Source: Verrucomicrobiota bacterium
GTDB taxonomy: Bacteria > Verrucomicrobiota > Verrucomicrobiia > Limisphaerales > UBA1319
Assembly: GCA_022709905.1 (NCBI GenBank)
Contig: JAKLHY010000055.1
Location: forward strand, 1-52,668
Direction of reading: 5' to 3'
Length of the DNA stretch: 52,668 bases
Position 1 is the stretch's first letter. Every line of letters starts with the position of its first letter. The notes under the pieces were generated by a model. It ran no database searches, had not been told where the DNA came from, and was given only the letters and a program-made list of their open reading frames with translations. A program made the translations under genes and the position numbers. Below are positions 18,701-27,800 of this stretch, in pieces.

Positions 18701-19134
18701 TAGGCTGGCCTGTCGATGCCATCGATCAGGGCGGGTGGCAGGACCCCGTCACCGGCAAGATCAAATGGGGGCCGTTCTTCGACCAGGCCAATCGTTTGCT
18801 CAGCTATCGAGTCACTCCGCCCACAAACATCGTCAGCCCGGGTCTTTTCGTGGGAGTCGCCGCCTTCGACCGCCGGGGAACGGTGATTTCCGGCGCGCGA
18901 CAGTTGAATCTCGTCATTCCCGCACAGTTGGAGGTCCTCCAATACAGCGTCGATAGCGGCCTGGACCTTCAATTAACGGGGGGTGAAGGAGAGATCTACG
19001 AAATCCAGAAATCAACCGGCCTGTCGAATTGGAGCGTCTGGCTTGTGATCACCAACAGCCCGAATCCGTCCCTCGTTCAAGACCCCGGAGCCACCAACGC
19101 GTCCCATGGGTTTTACCGGGCCTTGTCGCGATAG
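15730..19134 (+). CDS. Secreted PQQ-type beta-propeller protein with four novel 'VEDxPPxGW' domains and EF-hand/dockerin-like spacers
   Basis: About 1134 residues. The start is uncertain: ATGs at 15688, 15730 and 15802 all precede a hydrophobic signal (RRFLLVSLLGLFLSG, about residues 58-80), and none has a good ribosome site. Residues 85-415 form a PQQ/BamB-like propeller of about eight blades, each with 'SSPAVGADGTIYFGSRDNRL'-like repeats. Four copies of an unrecognised domain follow at about 450, 660, 775 and 975, with pattern V/L-E-D-x-P-P-x-G-W, then G-x-x-x-D, then K/R-x-G-P-F and a closing 'L-x-Y-x-x-x-P-P'. Between them are two calcium-loop-like spacers (HPADVSPTDGTISLREATSY, HPADFSPVNSVLSLNEMTAY). 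The C-terminus has the 'IYEIQKSTGLSNW...FYRALSR' module shared with other secreted proteins here. No catalytic function can be assigned. Confidence 0.75.
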   Translation: MKTAVRCLPIAALKRSLRPMLSHEMETWGGARQPGAPWTTPGLLSGTASILQDVLNLQCRRFLLVSLLGLFLSGGTTVFAAAAAGSVLWRQNAGTGVWGSPAEAPDGTIVVGSQNGRLYAFDGSGASLWLVRLGDDIYGSPAISPDGTIYVGVDKDLVAVRPGGTVRWRVAAQGGVRSRPALDADGSVLFTSLDNSLYSIQPNGRLRWRFETFDDSLSSPAVGADGTIYFGSRDNRLYAVNREGRSRWAFFTDGNVDSSPAIGSDGLILAGSADKKLVAMNPNGTRRWEFSTPHAVLSSPAVAPNGDIYFGTTGGEFYALSSDGELLWDIITTNRAAFSSPAVTADGTVYTTDQDGIVYAFSSTGGRPWTYHDTNSMKGGALTLLRNGNLVVGTDNGSLMALKGNSGPAQSSWPMFGRDPAHTASGTVLRLMSATYSPGLIQLVSLTTAPPSTVTGYLVEDQPPDGWTVGLISHGGQYDARTKRVKFGPFADSQPRQLQYELTPPLRESGTRFFGGNASVGGWTSPPLGRYSQNLLPLHPADVSPTDGTISLREATSYVMAWQQGATWPADPQIIPGSYADRAVALWRQGEDYQYDPRMPTAPGWWLSSTHGVQPMRLEPAEEDPSPSLSTLGNAEAQMANRYQSGVAIDVALEVRPQPGISVYALEDHPPEGWIVSRISANGVWDPWHKKVKWGPFNDGLNRRLTYQAMPPATATNNAHFSGTVAFNGTNTLIIGQRDLQPGVPTDPWVIRQFSSEFAPLWRQTVTLQATPPSSISYYVIEDQPPIGWTVIVTTPGAIYDSVHHVVRFGPFQGDSPQSLTYDIIPPAQAGGVASFAGRYLVDDLENRIGGTDQTTETPLHPADFSPVNSVLSLNEMTAYAAAWKSGSNWGQPSIPVEASSVATVVGLWKQAEGYHYSTNAPAETYPWAPDLSRMQPGLASLNTNFPPATDSSAVALMPTNYLAGQSVSVQLKITAASNVLVYAVEDLPPLGWPVDAIDQGGWQDPVTGKIKWGPFFDQANRLLSYRVTPPTNIVSPGLFVGVAAFDRRGTVISGARQLNLVIPAQLEVLQYSVDSGLDLQLTGGEGEIYEIQKSTGLSNWSVWLVITNSPNPSLVQDPGATNASHGFYRALSR

Positions 19135-19137
19135 AAA

Positions 19138-19221
19138 TGGTGCGCGAGAGGGGACTTGAACCCCTACCCCTTTCGGGACCAGATCCTAAGTCTGGCGCGT
19201 CTGCCATTCCGCCACTCGCGC
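19138..19221 (-). tRNA. tRNA-Leu (anticodon UAG)
   Basis: Read on the minus strand from 19221. The acceptor stem GCGCGAG pairs with CTCGCGC. The D-arm is GCGGAATGGCAGACGC. The anticodon arm is CCAGA-CTTAGGA-TCTGG with anticodon TAG. A long class II variable arm follows (TCCCGAAAGGGG), then the T-arm AGGGG-TTCAAGT-CCCCT. Discriminator A and an encoded CCA (19138-19140) complete it. The long variable arm plus UAG identifies leucine (reads CUA and likely other CUN codons). Confidence 0.95.
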
Positions 19222-19593
19222 AATCACCCATTACGAAAAATTTACAGATGCATCCTGGGGTTCGAATTGACTATGTGCAATGATGTAAATGTGGCAGCAC
19301 TCGGAACCACCATTAAAAACCCGTCAATTCCAGGAGGAATCCAAACATCGCCCCGCACCATACCAAAAGGTCAGCGACAGGCGCAAGAGGCCAATCCACG
19401 CGAATAATGGCCGGCCAAATACGAAGGTCCTGCAATGTTGGGAACATCATTGGAGTGTCTGAGATCCTGCGGCAACCGGCCCTACGGGATAAATCCCGCG
19501 CTCCAGCCTGTCGAGTGACTCTCGGTTCGGAGCCGGGAACGATCGGCGCGCGGAATTCATTCCGCAGATCGGTTCATGGGCAGAACTGATCCG
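19222..19593. other. Intergenic region downstream of the LTD/CotH operon and upstream of tRNA-Leu
   Basis: 372 bp without a credible gene. It must hold the tRNA promoter (minus strand), though I see no strong -35/-10 pair, and it holds the 161-bp dispersed repeat at 19407-19567. No clear intrinsic terminator for the giant-protein operon ending at 19594 was found. Confidence 0.5.
19407..19567 (+). repeat. 161-bp dispersed repeat, copy A
   Basis: Aligns without gaps to 40133-40293 at 136 of 161 positions by hand count (about 84%). The last 60 bp are nearly identical. It contains short palindromes, CGGGAT-AA-ATCCCG and GCGGAAT-TC-ATTCCGC (19550-19565). It is non-coding and lies between the tRNA and the end of the LTD/CotH operon. 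Confidence 0.9.
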
Positions 19594-22500
19594 TCAGGGA
19601 ACCGCCGGGGTGATCAGACGGTAGTAACGGGAACCGGCAGCGCCAGCCTCGGGATCCAAGACGGAGAACTCGACAGTGGCGGGCTGGGCTTGAATATCGG
19701 TCAACTTGATCCAGGGCCCGCCGGCCACTGTGTTTCGATAGAGAAGGGTATAGGTCTTGCCAGCGATGGCCTGGAACTTGAGGGTGGCTGAACCTCCGGT
19801 TCCCACGGAGATGAAGTCGATGCGGAGGTAGCTGCCGGCATCGCGCGGGTGGGTGCCACAGAGATACTCCTGAAGGTTATTCAGGCTATCGGCATCAGGA
19901 TCTCCGCTGGCGCCTTCGGTTCCGGCGGGATCATCAGGGTTCAATCCATGGGCGAGTTCCCAGTCGTCAGGCAAGCCGTCGGAATCGGCGTCGCCGTTGC
20001 CGGGATCGGGATTCGGGGCGCCGGCTGTGGGCGTTGCGGTCTGCCAGCTCTGTGGATCGTTGCCGAAGCGGTTGCGTCCGATCCGCTGCAATGAATGGCC
20101 CGTCGCATTCGCGTTGGTCGGCCAGGGAGCAGTGTTTTGGTATTCGACCTCGTCAACCAGAACGTAGGGAACGTATCCAGGATTCGATGAGCCGGGCGGT
20201 TCCGGGGGATTCGGCCGAAGGAGGCCCACGCTCTCGCCGTTGTTTTCCAATTGACCGGAGTAGGGGCCAAGGATCAGGACACTCGAAGCGACCGCGAACC
20301 GGCTTCGGAACGCGGCGAGGTCATCGGGACGGGCTGCGGGATCAAATCCGACGACCAGCAGATAGCCGTCCGGTGGCAACGTAAGACTCGGAGGGAAATC
20401 GAAATCCACACCGCCTCTCAGGCGCCATGTATTGGTGGCGTGCTCGGGATCGGCAAGAAGCACTTGGGTGGATGCGACATTGCGCAGTTCGATGAATTCA
20501 TCCCGGGTATTGTTGTTGTTTTGGTAAACGGGCGCGGGATGAAACATGATTTCGTTGAGGACAACCGGGCCAATCCGCGGACCGCCGTTGACGGAGCCCA
20601 GGGTGTTCACGGTTTGAGCCACGAACTGTTCGCGGCCAGCGCTGGTCACCTGCCGTCCAAACGAGATCCCATTGAGCGCCGGACCAAAGGAAAAACCGTG
20701 GACATAACCGGTGAGATTGGTTTGGGCGTCGGCGGAGAAAAGATACACGTCCTCGCCCAGATCGCTCAGCAGAAAGCTGTCGTGTCCGCTGGTCAACTCG
20801 GCTTCGTCCACCGTGAAATAACCGCCCGGCGGAATAAGGGTGTCCGGTGGGATCCGGTACTTGAGGGGGGTATCGAACTCATCGGTCAGGAGCCATCCCC
20901 CGATGTCAGCGGGGGTGGAGCCCGCGTTGTAGAGTTCGATCGTATCGACCAGGGGCGGATCGGTGTGAGTCAGGGCCTCGTTGACAAGGACGATCGGGAA
21001 GACGGGAGGCGGCGGATCATCGAGGCCAGGCGAGCCACCGAGTGCGCTGCTGGGACGCCAGCGCTTGGGATCATCGAGGGCGCCCGGTGCGGCGGGACTG
21101 TCGGCGCTGACCAGGGAAAAACCATGGCCGTCCGTGATGCGGTACCACGCGTTGTTATAGATGACATCGAAGATAATTTCGCCTGCGGGGCCTTCGAGAG
21201 TGATCTGTTCGCCGGCATTATCCAATTGGCCCAGATACGGGCCGGTGAGGTGCGGAGTATTGCCGTATCGGGTGGAGTAAACGATGGGATCCTTGGCCAC
21301 AACCACGTGTTCGCCGGAGGCCAGGACAAGGTTGGAAAAGGCGAAGTCAATACCTCGAGTGAAACGAAATCCAAGAAGGTTAAGCGAGGTTGTGCCGGTG
21401 TTTTTCAATTCAAGATACTCGAAGCTCCCCGGGTCGTTCGTGTTGCCAAGAGGAGGGGCGGCGGGATGATACATGAACTCGGTCAAAACGAGCGAGGGTA
21501 TTTGGACGACGAATGTCGCCGCGGAGAGCCCGGACCAGGGGCTGGACAGAGGCGGTTTGTTGTCGCCAGTCAGGTTGGCATGATTCAGGTTGCGGGCGCG
21601 GGCCGTGACGCGGGTATTGGCATCGATGCGAAGGGGACCCGCATAAATGCGGGCGCCCGGCGCGATGGCGCCGCCGGATTGCCGGGGATCACTGCCATCG
21701 AGGGTGTAGTAAATCGTGGCGCCGGCGGGACCGGAAAGGCTGAGATCATACCCGGGATTGACGGAACCGCCATTTCGGCTGAAGAAAGGCCGGGCCAGGA
21801 AATTGGTGTCGATGAAGTTCAGCCGGTTTGCATACCAGTATTTCATGAAATCGACTTCGCCTTGGTAGGTCCCGGGAAAGTTGTAGCTGAAACCGCCGGA
21901 ACCGCGGCTGCCGGAGCGCGGCCGGGTCTCGCTCCAGCGCTGGGCTTCGCGGGGTTGGGCCTGGCGGACTTCGTTGGCAAAGCCATCGATGAGGGCGTTG
22001 ACGTTGGTTTCGGCGAGGGCGCCGGTCCGGAATTCCTGGTAACGATCGATCCAACGCTGCCAGAAATCGATGCGATTGAATAGAAGGCTGTACCAGGGAT
22101 TCGAGAAGATGGGATCGGGATTGAACATATCCGTCCCGTAATCGGGCACCTCGGACCGCCAAAGCCGGGGATTGAAATCGCGGCCATCCTGTGATCCCTG
22201 CGTGCGGTCGAAATCCCAGACGGGACCCATCTCGATCCTGCCATTGCGCGGTTTGTAGAAATAGCCGCTGAGGCGTAGGGCATCGACATTGAAGGTAACA
22301 ACATTATGGATGTGGTGATCGATCCAGGAATCGACGTCGATATACGCCGCGTATCCCGAAACCGGATCGTCCGCGTTCGGCCCGGACAGGGCCTGGTAAA
22401 ACCGGTTGAAGTAATCATGGATGTATTGCCGCTGAGCGGAACGTTGCGGGGTGGTGATTTCCTCGTAATTCGGATCGAGGTAGTTGATCGAGGCATTGCC

Positions 22501-24852
22501 CGCGTAAAACGGCGAGGTCCCGGGATCGGACCGGTCGATGCTGAGCAGGTAGCCACCGGTCACGGACGGCGGTGTGGTGTTCTCGGGACGGAGCTTGTCG
22601 ATATCGACCCGGTTATCGCCGACCTTGATTTTCTCGCAGAGGACATAAACACCGTTGTAATCGGCGATGGTCAACGGGCCGGGCGATCCGGAATCGTCTT
22701 TCAGGTAAACCTCGACGAAGCGGGTGCGGGTCGCGTAACGGCCCATGGCCCGGCTCAAGGCAAAGGCCATGGGATTATGCATAAGCACCGGTTCGAACCA
22801 GTTGGGAGCGTAGAGAACCCAGTCGGATTCCTCGGGCAATCCGGCCAGAGAAACATCACGGTCGTTATCATACTCATCCCGGATCTCGAGAAAGAAACTG
22901 GCCTTGGCCATGCCCAGCGTGCTCGAGCCGCGTTTATGAAAAATGCCTTGAGCGGCGAGATCGGCGGCGTTGGTCAGGGCGCTGGGACCGGTGAGGGGTT
23001 CAAAGATCTGGACGGCCACATACTGATCCTGGCTGGCGGGGACCTGGCCTTTTCCCATGTTATGAAGCACCATGATAGGAAGGTCCGATTTGAAATACGC
23101 CACGCTGGAGTCCAGCCGCAGATAGGCCTGGCTGCGCACTTCGCCGGGCAACAGGCCCAACTCAAAAGCGCGGGCACGGACCACGGTGGTGTTGGCAATC
23201 TGAATCGGTCCTGTGTATGCCGGGGAGAGTTCAGTCGGGAGGTTGGTGCCGAGGACATAGCGAATGACCGCAGTGGTCGAGGCGGTGGATAGCTCGAGCG
23301 AGAATGGGCTCGAGAATGTGCCGGCCGCCCGGGAGAACTTCACCTCAGGGCCAAATCCGGGACCGCCGGCGGAATTGGGGCCTCCCGGCGTTGGGGTGAC
23401 AAAATAACCGTAAAGACTCGGATTGGCGCGTTCCCGACCATAGGAGACGTCGGTATATTGCTCCGGATAATTCGGTGAAAAATCGGAAATCGTCCGGCCC
23501 TCGGGATTCACCAAAGCGAGATAACCGCCATCCTTTTCGAGCTTGAAGTCCGTATGCAGGACGGCGCTGGCGTTGGTGCGGTTTTTTCCGGAGGCGAATA
23601 CCACCAGAAATTGATTGGGCAATAGAACGTAGCCGGGAAAGCGCCAGGGAGCGGGATGATTGGTCAACGTGGACAACGACCAGCCCCGGAGGTTGACGCT
23701 GGTGGTTCCGGCATTAAACAACTCGATCCAGTCCGAGCTGTCGCCGTCTTCGTCGCGCAGCGTGCGTTTGTTGTCAGCGGAAAACTCGGAAATAATGAGG
23801 CCAGGGGGCGTGGCATTGGGATCGAGGGTATAACTCCAGCTGCCGCCGTCGAAGGCATTGGGTGTGGAGGCCAGATCCTGGATTCCGTGGGTGGGGCTCC
23901 AGGCCACCTGGACCATGCCGGTCAAGGGCTGCGGGAATGTGAACACATACTGCCAGGGCGCCGAAACCATCATGCTCGAAGCCGGCTGGCCGTTCACAAG
24001 AAGATCCGCCGCGTCGAGGCCTTGGACGCCTTCGTTGAAAAGGACTTCAATCTGCACCAGGCTCTGGACGAGCGCCTTGGCCGAAGGGATGAGTTCAGCC
24101 ACAACAGGCGGCGCTTGATCGATGGCTCCTGTCAACGAAGCGTCCAGGATGAAATCGCTGCTGCCCCAGTTGGCATTGAACGCCTGGATGGCCAGCACGT
24201 TGGTCCCAGCCACGAGGAACCGCGCCAAGTCCTGGGCAATCGTCGTGTGGACAGTGGTTGGTTCGATTGCGCCTTGTGGCAAACCCTGACGGATCGGTTC
24301 ATCAAAGGCGAGTTCTCCCTCGGGCGCGTTGTAGCGCGCCACGGGATAACCGTTAATCCACGCGGCATAACCGTCATCGATGAACACCGATAAATCCAGC
24401 TGCGACAGATCGGCCGGATTGGATAATACAAAGGTTCTGCGCAGGTAAACGCTGAGCCATCCGCCGTTCGAACTCCGGATGATTTGAGTGGAGACCTCCG
24501 GCTCGCCGTAACCCACTGGCGCGGGGCCCTGGGCCCAGCTGGAATCATTGAAATCCACCTTGCGCCAGGCATCCATGGGTGTTGAAGCCTCCTGCGTACC
24601 CAGGAAATACCTCCAGGTAGAACCCTGGGGGATGATCTCCGCTGCCCAGGCGGACAGGCCGCCCATCCATGCCATGGCCAGAACAAGCAAAGCCCATCGA
24701 TTCACCCGCCCGAGACTGGACTTCATGCGACAGGGCCTTGGACTGCGGCAGTCCTCTGCCGGTGAGCTAAAAAAACAGGAGTGAGATGCACTCAGGCTAT
24801 CAGGGATCCTTGCGGTTTTGTTCATCATAAATCGTGTTTTCTTTCTGTTCAT
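19594..24852 (-). CDS. Giant secreted CotH-kinase / lamin-tail-domain protein (third gene of operon)
   Basis: 1752 residues from the ATG at 24852, whose ATGA overlaps the upstream gene's stop; inner ATGs at 24825 and 24726 are alternatives, the last directly heading the signal peptide (ALLVLAMAWMGGLSAWAAE). Order of domains: galactose-binding-like (about 75-240), an Ig-like bacterial domain, an LTD (LIISEFSADNKRTL...DWIELFNAG), and a chitobiase/FN3-associated strand domain. A CotH kinase core follows (about 600-990) with the metal/ATP motif VWDFDRTQG near 880. Then come a second FN3-associated domain (TIYYTLDGSDPRQSGG), three LTDs, an EF-hand/TSP3-like loop pair (DADSDGLPDDWE, DPDADSLNNLQEYLCGTHP) and the terminal 'YYRLITP' module. 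CotH proteins are atypical secretory-pathway protein kinases in spores and other bacteria. A role in phosphorylating extracellular or envelope proteins is inferred. Confidence 0.85.
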   Translation of the reverse strand: MNRKKTRFMMNKTARIPDSLSASHSCFFSSPAEDCRSPRPCRMKSSLGRVNRWALLVLAMAWMGGLSAWAAEIIPQGSTWRYFLGTQEASTPMDAWRKVDFNDSSWAQGPAPVGYGEPEVSTQIIRSSNGGWLSVYLRRTFVLSNPADLSQLDLSVFIDDGYAAWINGYPVARYNAPEGELAFDEPIRQGLPQGAIEPTTVHTTIAQDLARFLVAGTNVLAIQAFNANWGSSDFILDASLTGAIDQAPPVVAELIPSAKALVQSLVQIEVLFNEGVQGLDAADLLVNGQPASSMMVSAPWQYVFTFPQPLTGMVQVAWSPTHGIQDLASTPNAFDGGSWSYTLDPNATPPGLIISEFSADNKRTLRDEDGDSSDWIELFNAGTTSVNLRGWSLSTLTNHPAPWRFPGYVLLPNQFLVVFASGKNRTNASAVLHTDFKLEKDGGYLALVNPEGRTISDFSPNYPEQYTDVSYGRERANPSLYGYFVTPTPGGPNSAGGPGFGPEVKFSRAAGTFSSPFSLELSTASTTAVIRYVLGTNLPTELSPAYTGPIQIANTTVVRARAFELGLLPGEVRSQAYLRLDSSVAYFKSDLPIMVLHNMGKGQVPASQDQYVAVQIFEPLTGPSALTNAADLAAQGIFHKRGSSTLGMAKASFFLEIRDEYDNDRDVSLAGLPEESDWVLYAPNWFEPVLMHNPMAFALSRAMGRYATRTRFVEVYLKDDSGSPGPLTIADYNGVYVLCEKIKVGDNRVDIDKLRPENTTPPSVTGGYLLSIDRSDPGTSPFYAGNASINYLDPNYEEITTPQRSAQRQYIHDYFNRFYQALSGPNADDPVSGYAAYIDVDSWIDHHIHNVVTFNVDALRLSGYFYKPRNGRIEMGPVWDFDRTQGSQDGRDFNPRLWRSEVPDYGTDMFNPDPIFSNPWYSLLFNRIDFWQRWIDRYQEFRTGALAETNVNALIDGFANEVRQAQPREAQRWSETRPRSGSRGSGGFSYNFPGTYQGEVDFMKYWYANRLNFIDTNFLARPFFSRNGGSVNPGYDLSLSGPAGATIYYTLDGSDPRQSGGAIAPGARIYAGPLRIDANTRVTARARNLNHANLTGDNKPPLSSPWSGLSAATFVVQIPSLVLTEFMYHPAAPPLGNTNDPGSFEYLELKNTGTTSLNLLGFRFTRGIDFAFSNLVLASGEHVVVAKDPIVYSTRYGNTPHLTGPYLGQLDNAGEQITLEGPAGEIIFDVIYNNAWYRITDGHGFSLVSADSPAAPGALDDPKRWRPSSALGGSPGLDDPPPPVFPIVLVNEALTHTDPPLVDTIELYNAGSTPADIGGWLLTDEFDTPLKYRIPPDTLIPPGGYFTVDEAELTSGHDSFLLSDLGEDVYLFSADAQTNLTGYVHGFSFGPALNGISFGRQVTSAGREQFVAQTVNTLGSVNGGPRIGPVVLNEIMFHPAPVYQNNNNTRDEFIELRNVASTQVLLADPEHATNTWRLRGGVDFDFPPSLTLPPDGYLLVVGFDPAARPDDLAAFRSRFAVASSVLILGPYSGQLENNGESVGLLRPNPPEPPGSSNPGYVPYVLVDEVEYQNTAPWPTNANATGHSLQRIGRNRFGNDPQSWQTATPTAGAPNPDPGNGDADSDGLPDDWELAHGLNPDDPAGTEGASGDPDADSLNNLQEYLCGTHPRDAGSYLRIDFISVGTGGSATLKFQAIAGKTYTLLYRNTVAGGPWIKLTDIQAQPATVEFSVLDPEAGAAGSRYYRLITPAVP

Positions 24853-27800
24853 TGGCGCAGACGGTAAAAGGAACTGCCGGCGGAGGGATCGAGCTTGTGC
24901 GGGCTCGTCGCGCCGGTCACGCGCCGCCAAGGTCCGACGACTGTATCCGCTCGTTCGAGACCGGCGGAGGGATTGCCCCAAGCCAGCATGGATTGCCCGC
25001 CGAATTGGGCCCAGTAAAGGCGTTGAGGCGGGGCAGGAGGCACAGGCTCGCCAGTCAGAGCTAAATCGAAACTGATATCCGAGCTGCTGGCGCGATGTTG
25101 GTGAATTTCGACCGCCACCAGGTTGGCGCCGCCGACCAGGAACGATGGATCAAGACGGACCTGATCCACCGTATTATCAGAGGGCGCGCTGCTCACGGAA
25201 AGGTTGGTGGCCAGGGTTTGAGGAGTAATGACCCACGGCGCGGGTGGCAAGGTCGGACTTCGATACGCCTCGCGGCCGTTTAGATACACCACACCGCCAT
25301 CGTCGCGCCTCAATTGCAGGTTCAGGTTGGTAAACCATCCCGGATTATCGACCGCAAACATTTTTCGAAAATAAAAGGTGATCGTGTTCTCGCCATTGAC
25401 TCCTTCCTCGCGGAGGGTGGTGGCTTCGTCATCATCACCAAAACCGAGTTCTGCGAGGCCATTGGACCAATGCGAATCATCAAAGGCCGCCTGTGCCCAG
25501 GATCCGCCGGGATCGATCCCGGTATCCAGGTAACGCCAATCGCTGTTATTTCGGACCAGGAATGGGCTGGGACCGATGGCTGAAGGCAAGTAAAGCGCCG
25601 ACCTGGGCTCGATGAGTTCAACCGGGCTGGGAGAAATCAAACTGACCCAAATCAACGGATGTCCCGTGGGATCGACCGCGGGAAGAGAGATCGTCTGCCG
25701 GGTTTGCCCCGGAGAAAAGACCAGGGTGCCATTGGTCAACAGGCCGGCAGGGCTTTCACAACGAAATTCGATGCTCACCGCGCTTGAAACGGGCTGGTTG
25801 AGGATCACCGGGAGGCCATTGGCCATGGTGGCCAGATCGAGTTGAGGTCCCGGGATGTCGAAGGCAACCAGCAAAGGGGCCGTCCCATAAAATACGGTCG
25901 TCAGGCCGGTCAGCGATGCGCCTTGAGGATGGGCCAGGCTCAAGCGGATGGATTCTTGTCCTGCGATATCGAGGGCGGCAGGATCGATCTGACGCGCCGT
26001 CTCGCCCGGAGCAAAGGTCACTGTGCCTGCAGCCAGAATTTGGTCCTTTGCGGAATAAGCATAATCCACGCGGACCTCGTGGCCCGCGGGAGCGCTCAGT
26101 TTGACCAGGGATCCTTCAGCTAATCGCCCCATGGGAAGGTTGTTGGTGGCTGCCCAGAGCGAAACCAGGGGCGCGGGCCACAGGCCGGTGAAGGTGACCT
26201 CGGTCTCCCCCGTGAGCTCACCTCCTGACGCCCCCAGTAATCGTATCTTGAGTTGATCACAGGCGGTGACATCGAACCCAGCCGGCAAGATCCGTTTGAC
26301 GGTTTCTCCCGGATTGAACTCGATCGAACCGCTCGCCAGCGGGGCGCCGTCGGTCTCGAAAAGGTATTCGACCAACACGCGGTGGGTAGTGAAAGTGCTC
26401 AGGCGAACGGGGACTCCGGCAAAAAGATCGGCCATGGCGAACTGAAGGGTGCGGACTGCAAAACCAACCCCCACAGGCGCCGACGCCGGTGTGGTCATAA
26501 AAGGCGCGAGTCGCGCGGCATTCTCGCCGGGATTCCAGAGCGTATTATCCGGCTGCAAATTCCATGGAGTTGTGAGGAGGCTGCTCCGGATTTCGATCTG
26601 GTTCAAACGATCGACCCACGAGTTGCTTTGCAGACCGCTTCCAACCGCATTCCAGGTCTTGAGGAAGACGTCACGATAGTTATGCAGGACAAGACAATTC
26701 GTCAGACGCAGAAAACCGTTATAAGACCAATCATAGTTATCGCCGACTCGGGCTCCGACCGCGTTGCCGGTGGTGAGAAGTCGTTCGGCATAACAATCGG
26801 GCGTGTTATGGCCCGAACTGTAACCGCATTCAATGCCTTGCCCGCTGTTTATGACGACGGTGTCATAGGTCCAGGTCTTGCGGCCTTCCCCGGACCACGC
26901 CTGCGCCTCGTGCAGGGCCGACTCGATCCAGCAATTGGTGACGAACACGGTGCCGGCGCCGCCCGAGCCCGAATCGATGGCATCATCCAAACAATAGCCC
27001 AACAGACTGTTCATCAGGAGATGAGTGCCTTCGGTGAAGTAAATCGCGTCGTAGTCCGCATTCGCGCTGTCCTCGTCCACCTCTCCGGTGTCGGCGGGAA
27101 ACTCGATCAATGCGGAATGATTGATGGCGATGGTGCCGCCGACATACTCGCCAGCGGTGATGGCGCGCTGGATGAGGCAGTGATCCAACGTGAGGTCTGA
27201 ATCATGGCCATTGCCAACCTGGCCGGCAGTGTTGAGGATATAACAATTCGTAAGCCAAGCCCGAGCCCCGGCATGCAGCAGGAAGACCGCCTGTTCGGAG
27301 CGATGGCTTGAGCCCGGAGAAAAGTCAAAGTCCTCGCCCCCGCCTCCGCCGGCAAACACCGCGTGGCTGGCGGTGATCTCAGCGGTTTTTCCCCGCAGGA
27401 GAAATCCGCCCCAGGCGCCTGTGGGACGTTCGGGCCAGACAACATTCGTGGCCGTGAACACGACGGGGCGGTCGGTCGAGCCCTGGATCTGAATCCGTCC
27501 GTTGTTGGTAATGTTCACCAAGGGATTCAGTTTGATGATGCTGCCGGCCTCCACCGTGAGGATCGATCCCTCGGGAATGAGCACGTGGTCCTCGATGAAG
27601 ATCCGTGAGTCAGACGCCCATGTCGTCGCACCGGTCAGCGCACCGGAGACTGAGGTCCAGGATGATTGGGCATCGATGCGGATGGTTTTTGAGTCTCGCA
27701 AGGAAAGAAGCCGGGCTTCGTAATTCAACAGGCCGGCCGTGTTTGTTGCGGGTAGAAATCCGGATCCGACGCCCCGCCGGATTTGGATGGGCTGGGCCTC

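Noticed and set aside
20251..22083. 610-codon open frame on the plus strand
   Set aside because: It lies wholly antisense to the CotH/LTD gene ending at 19594, has no recognisable domain, and reflects the high-GC codon structure of the real gene.
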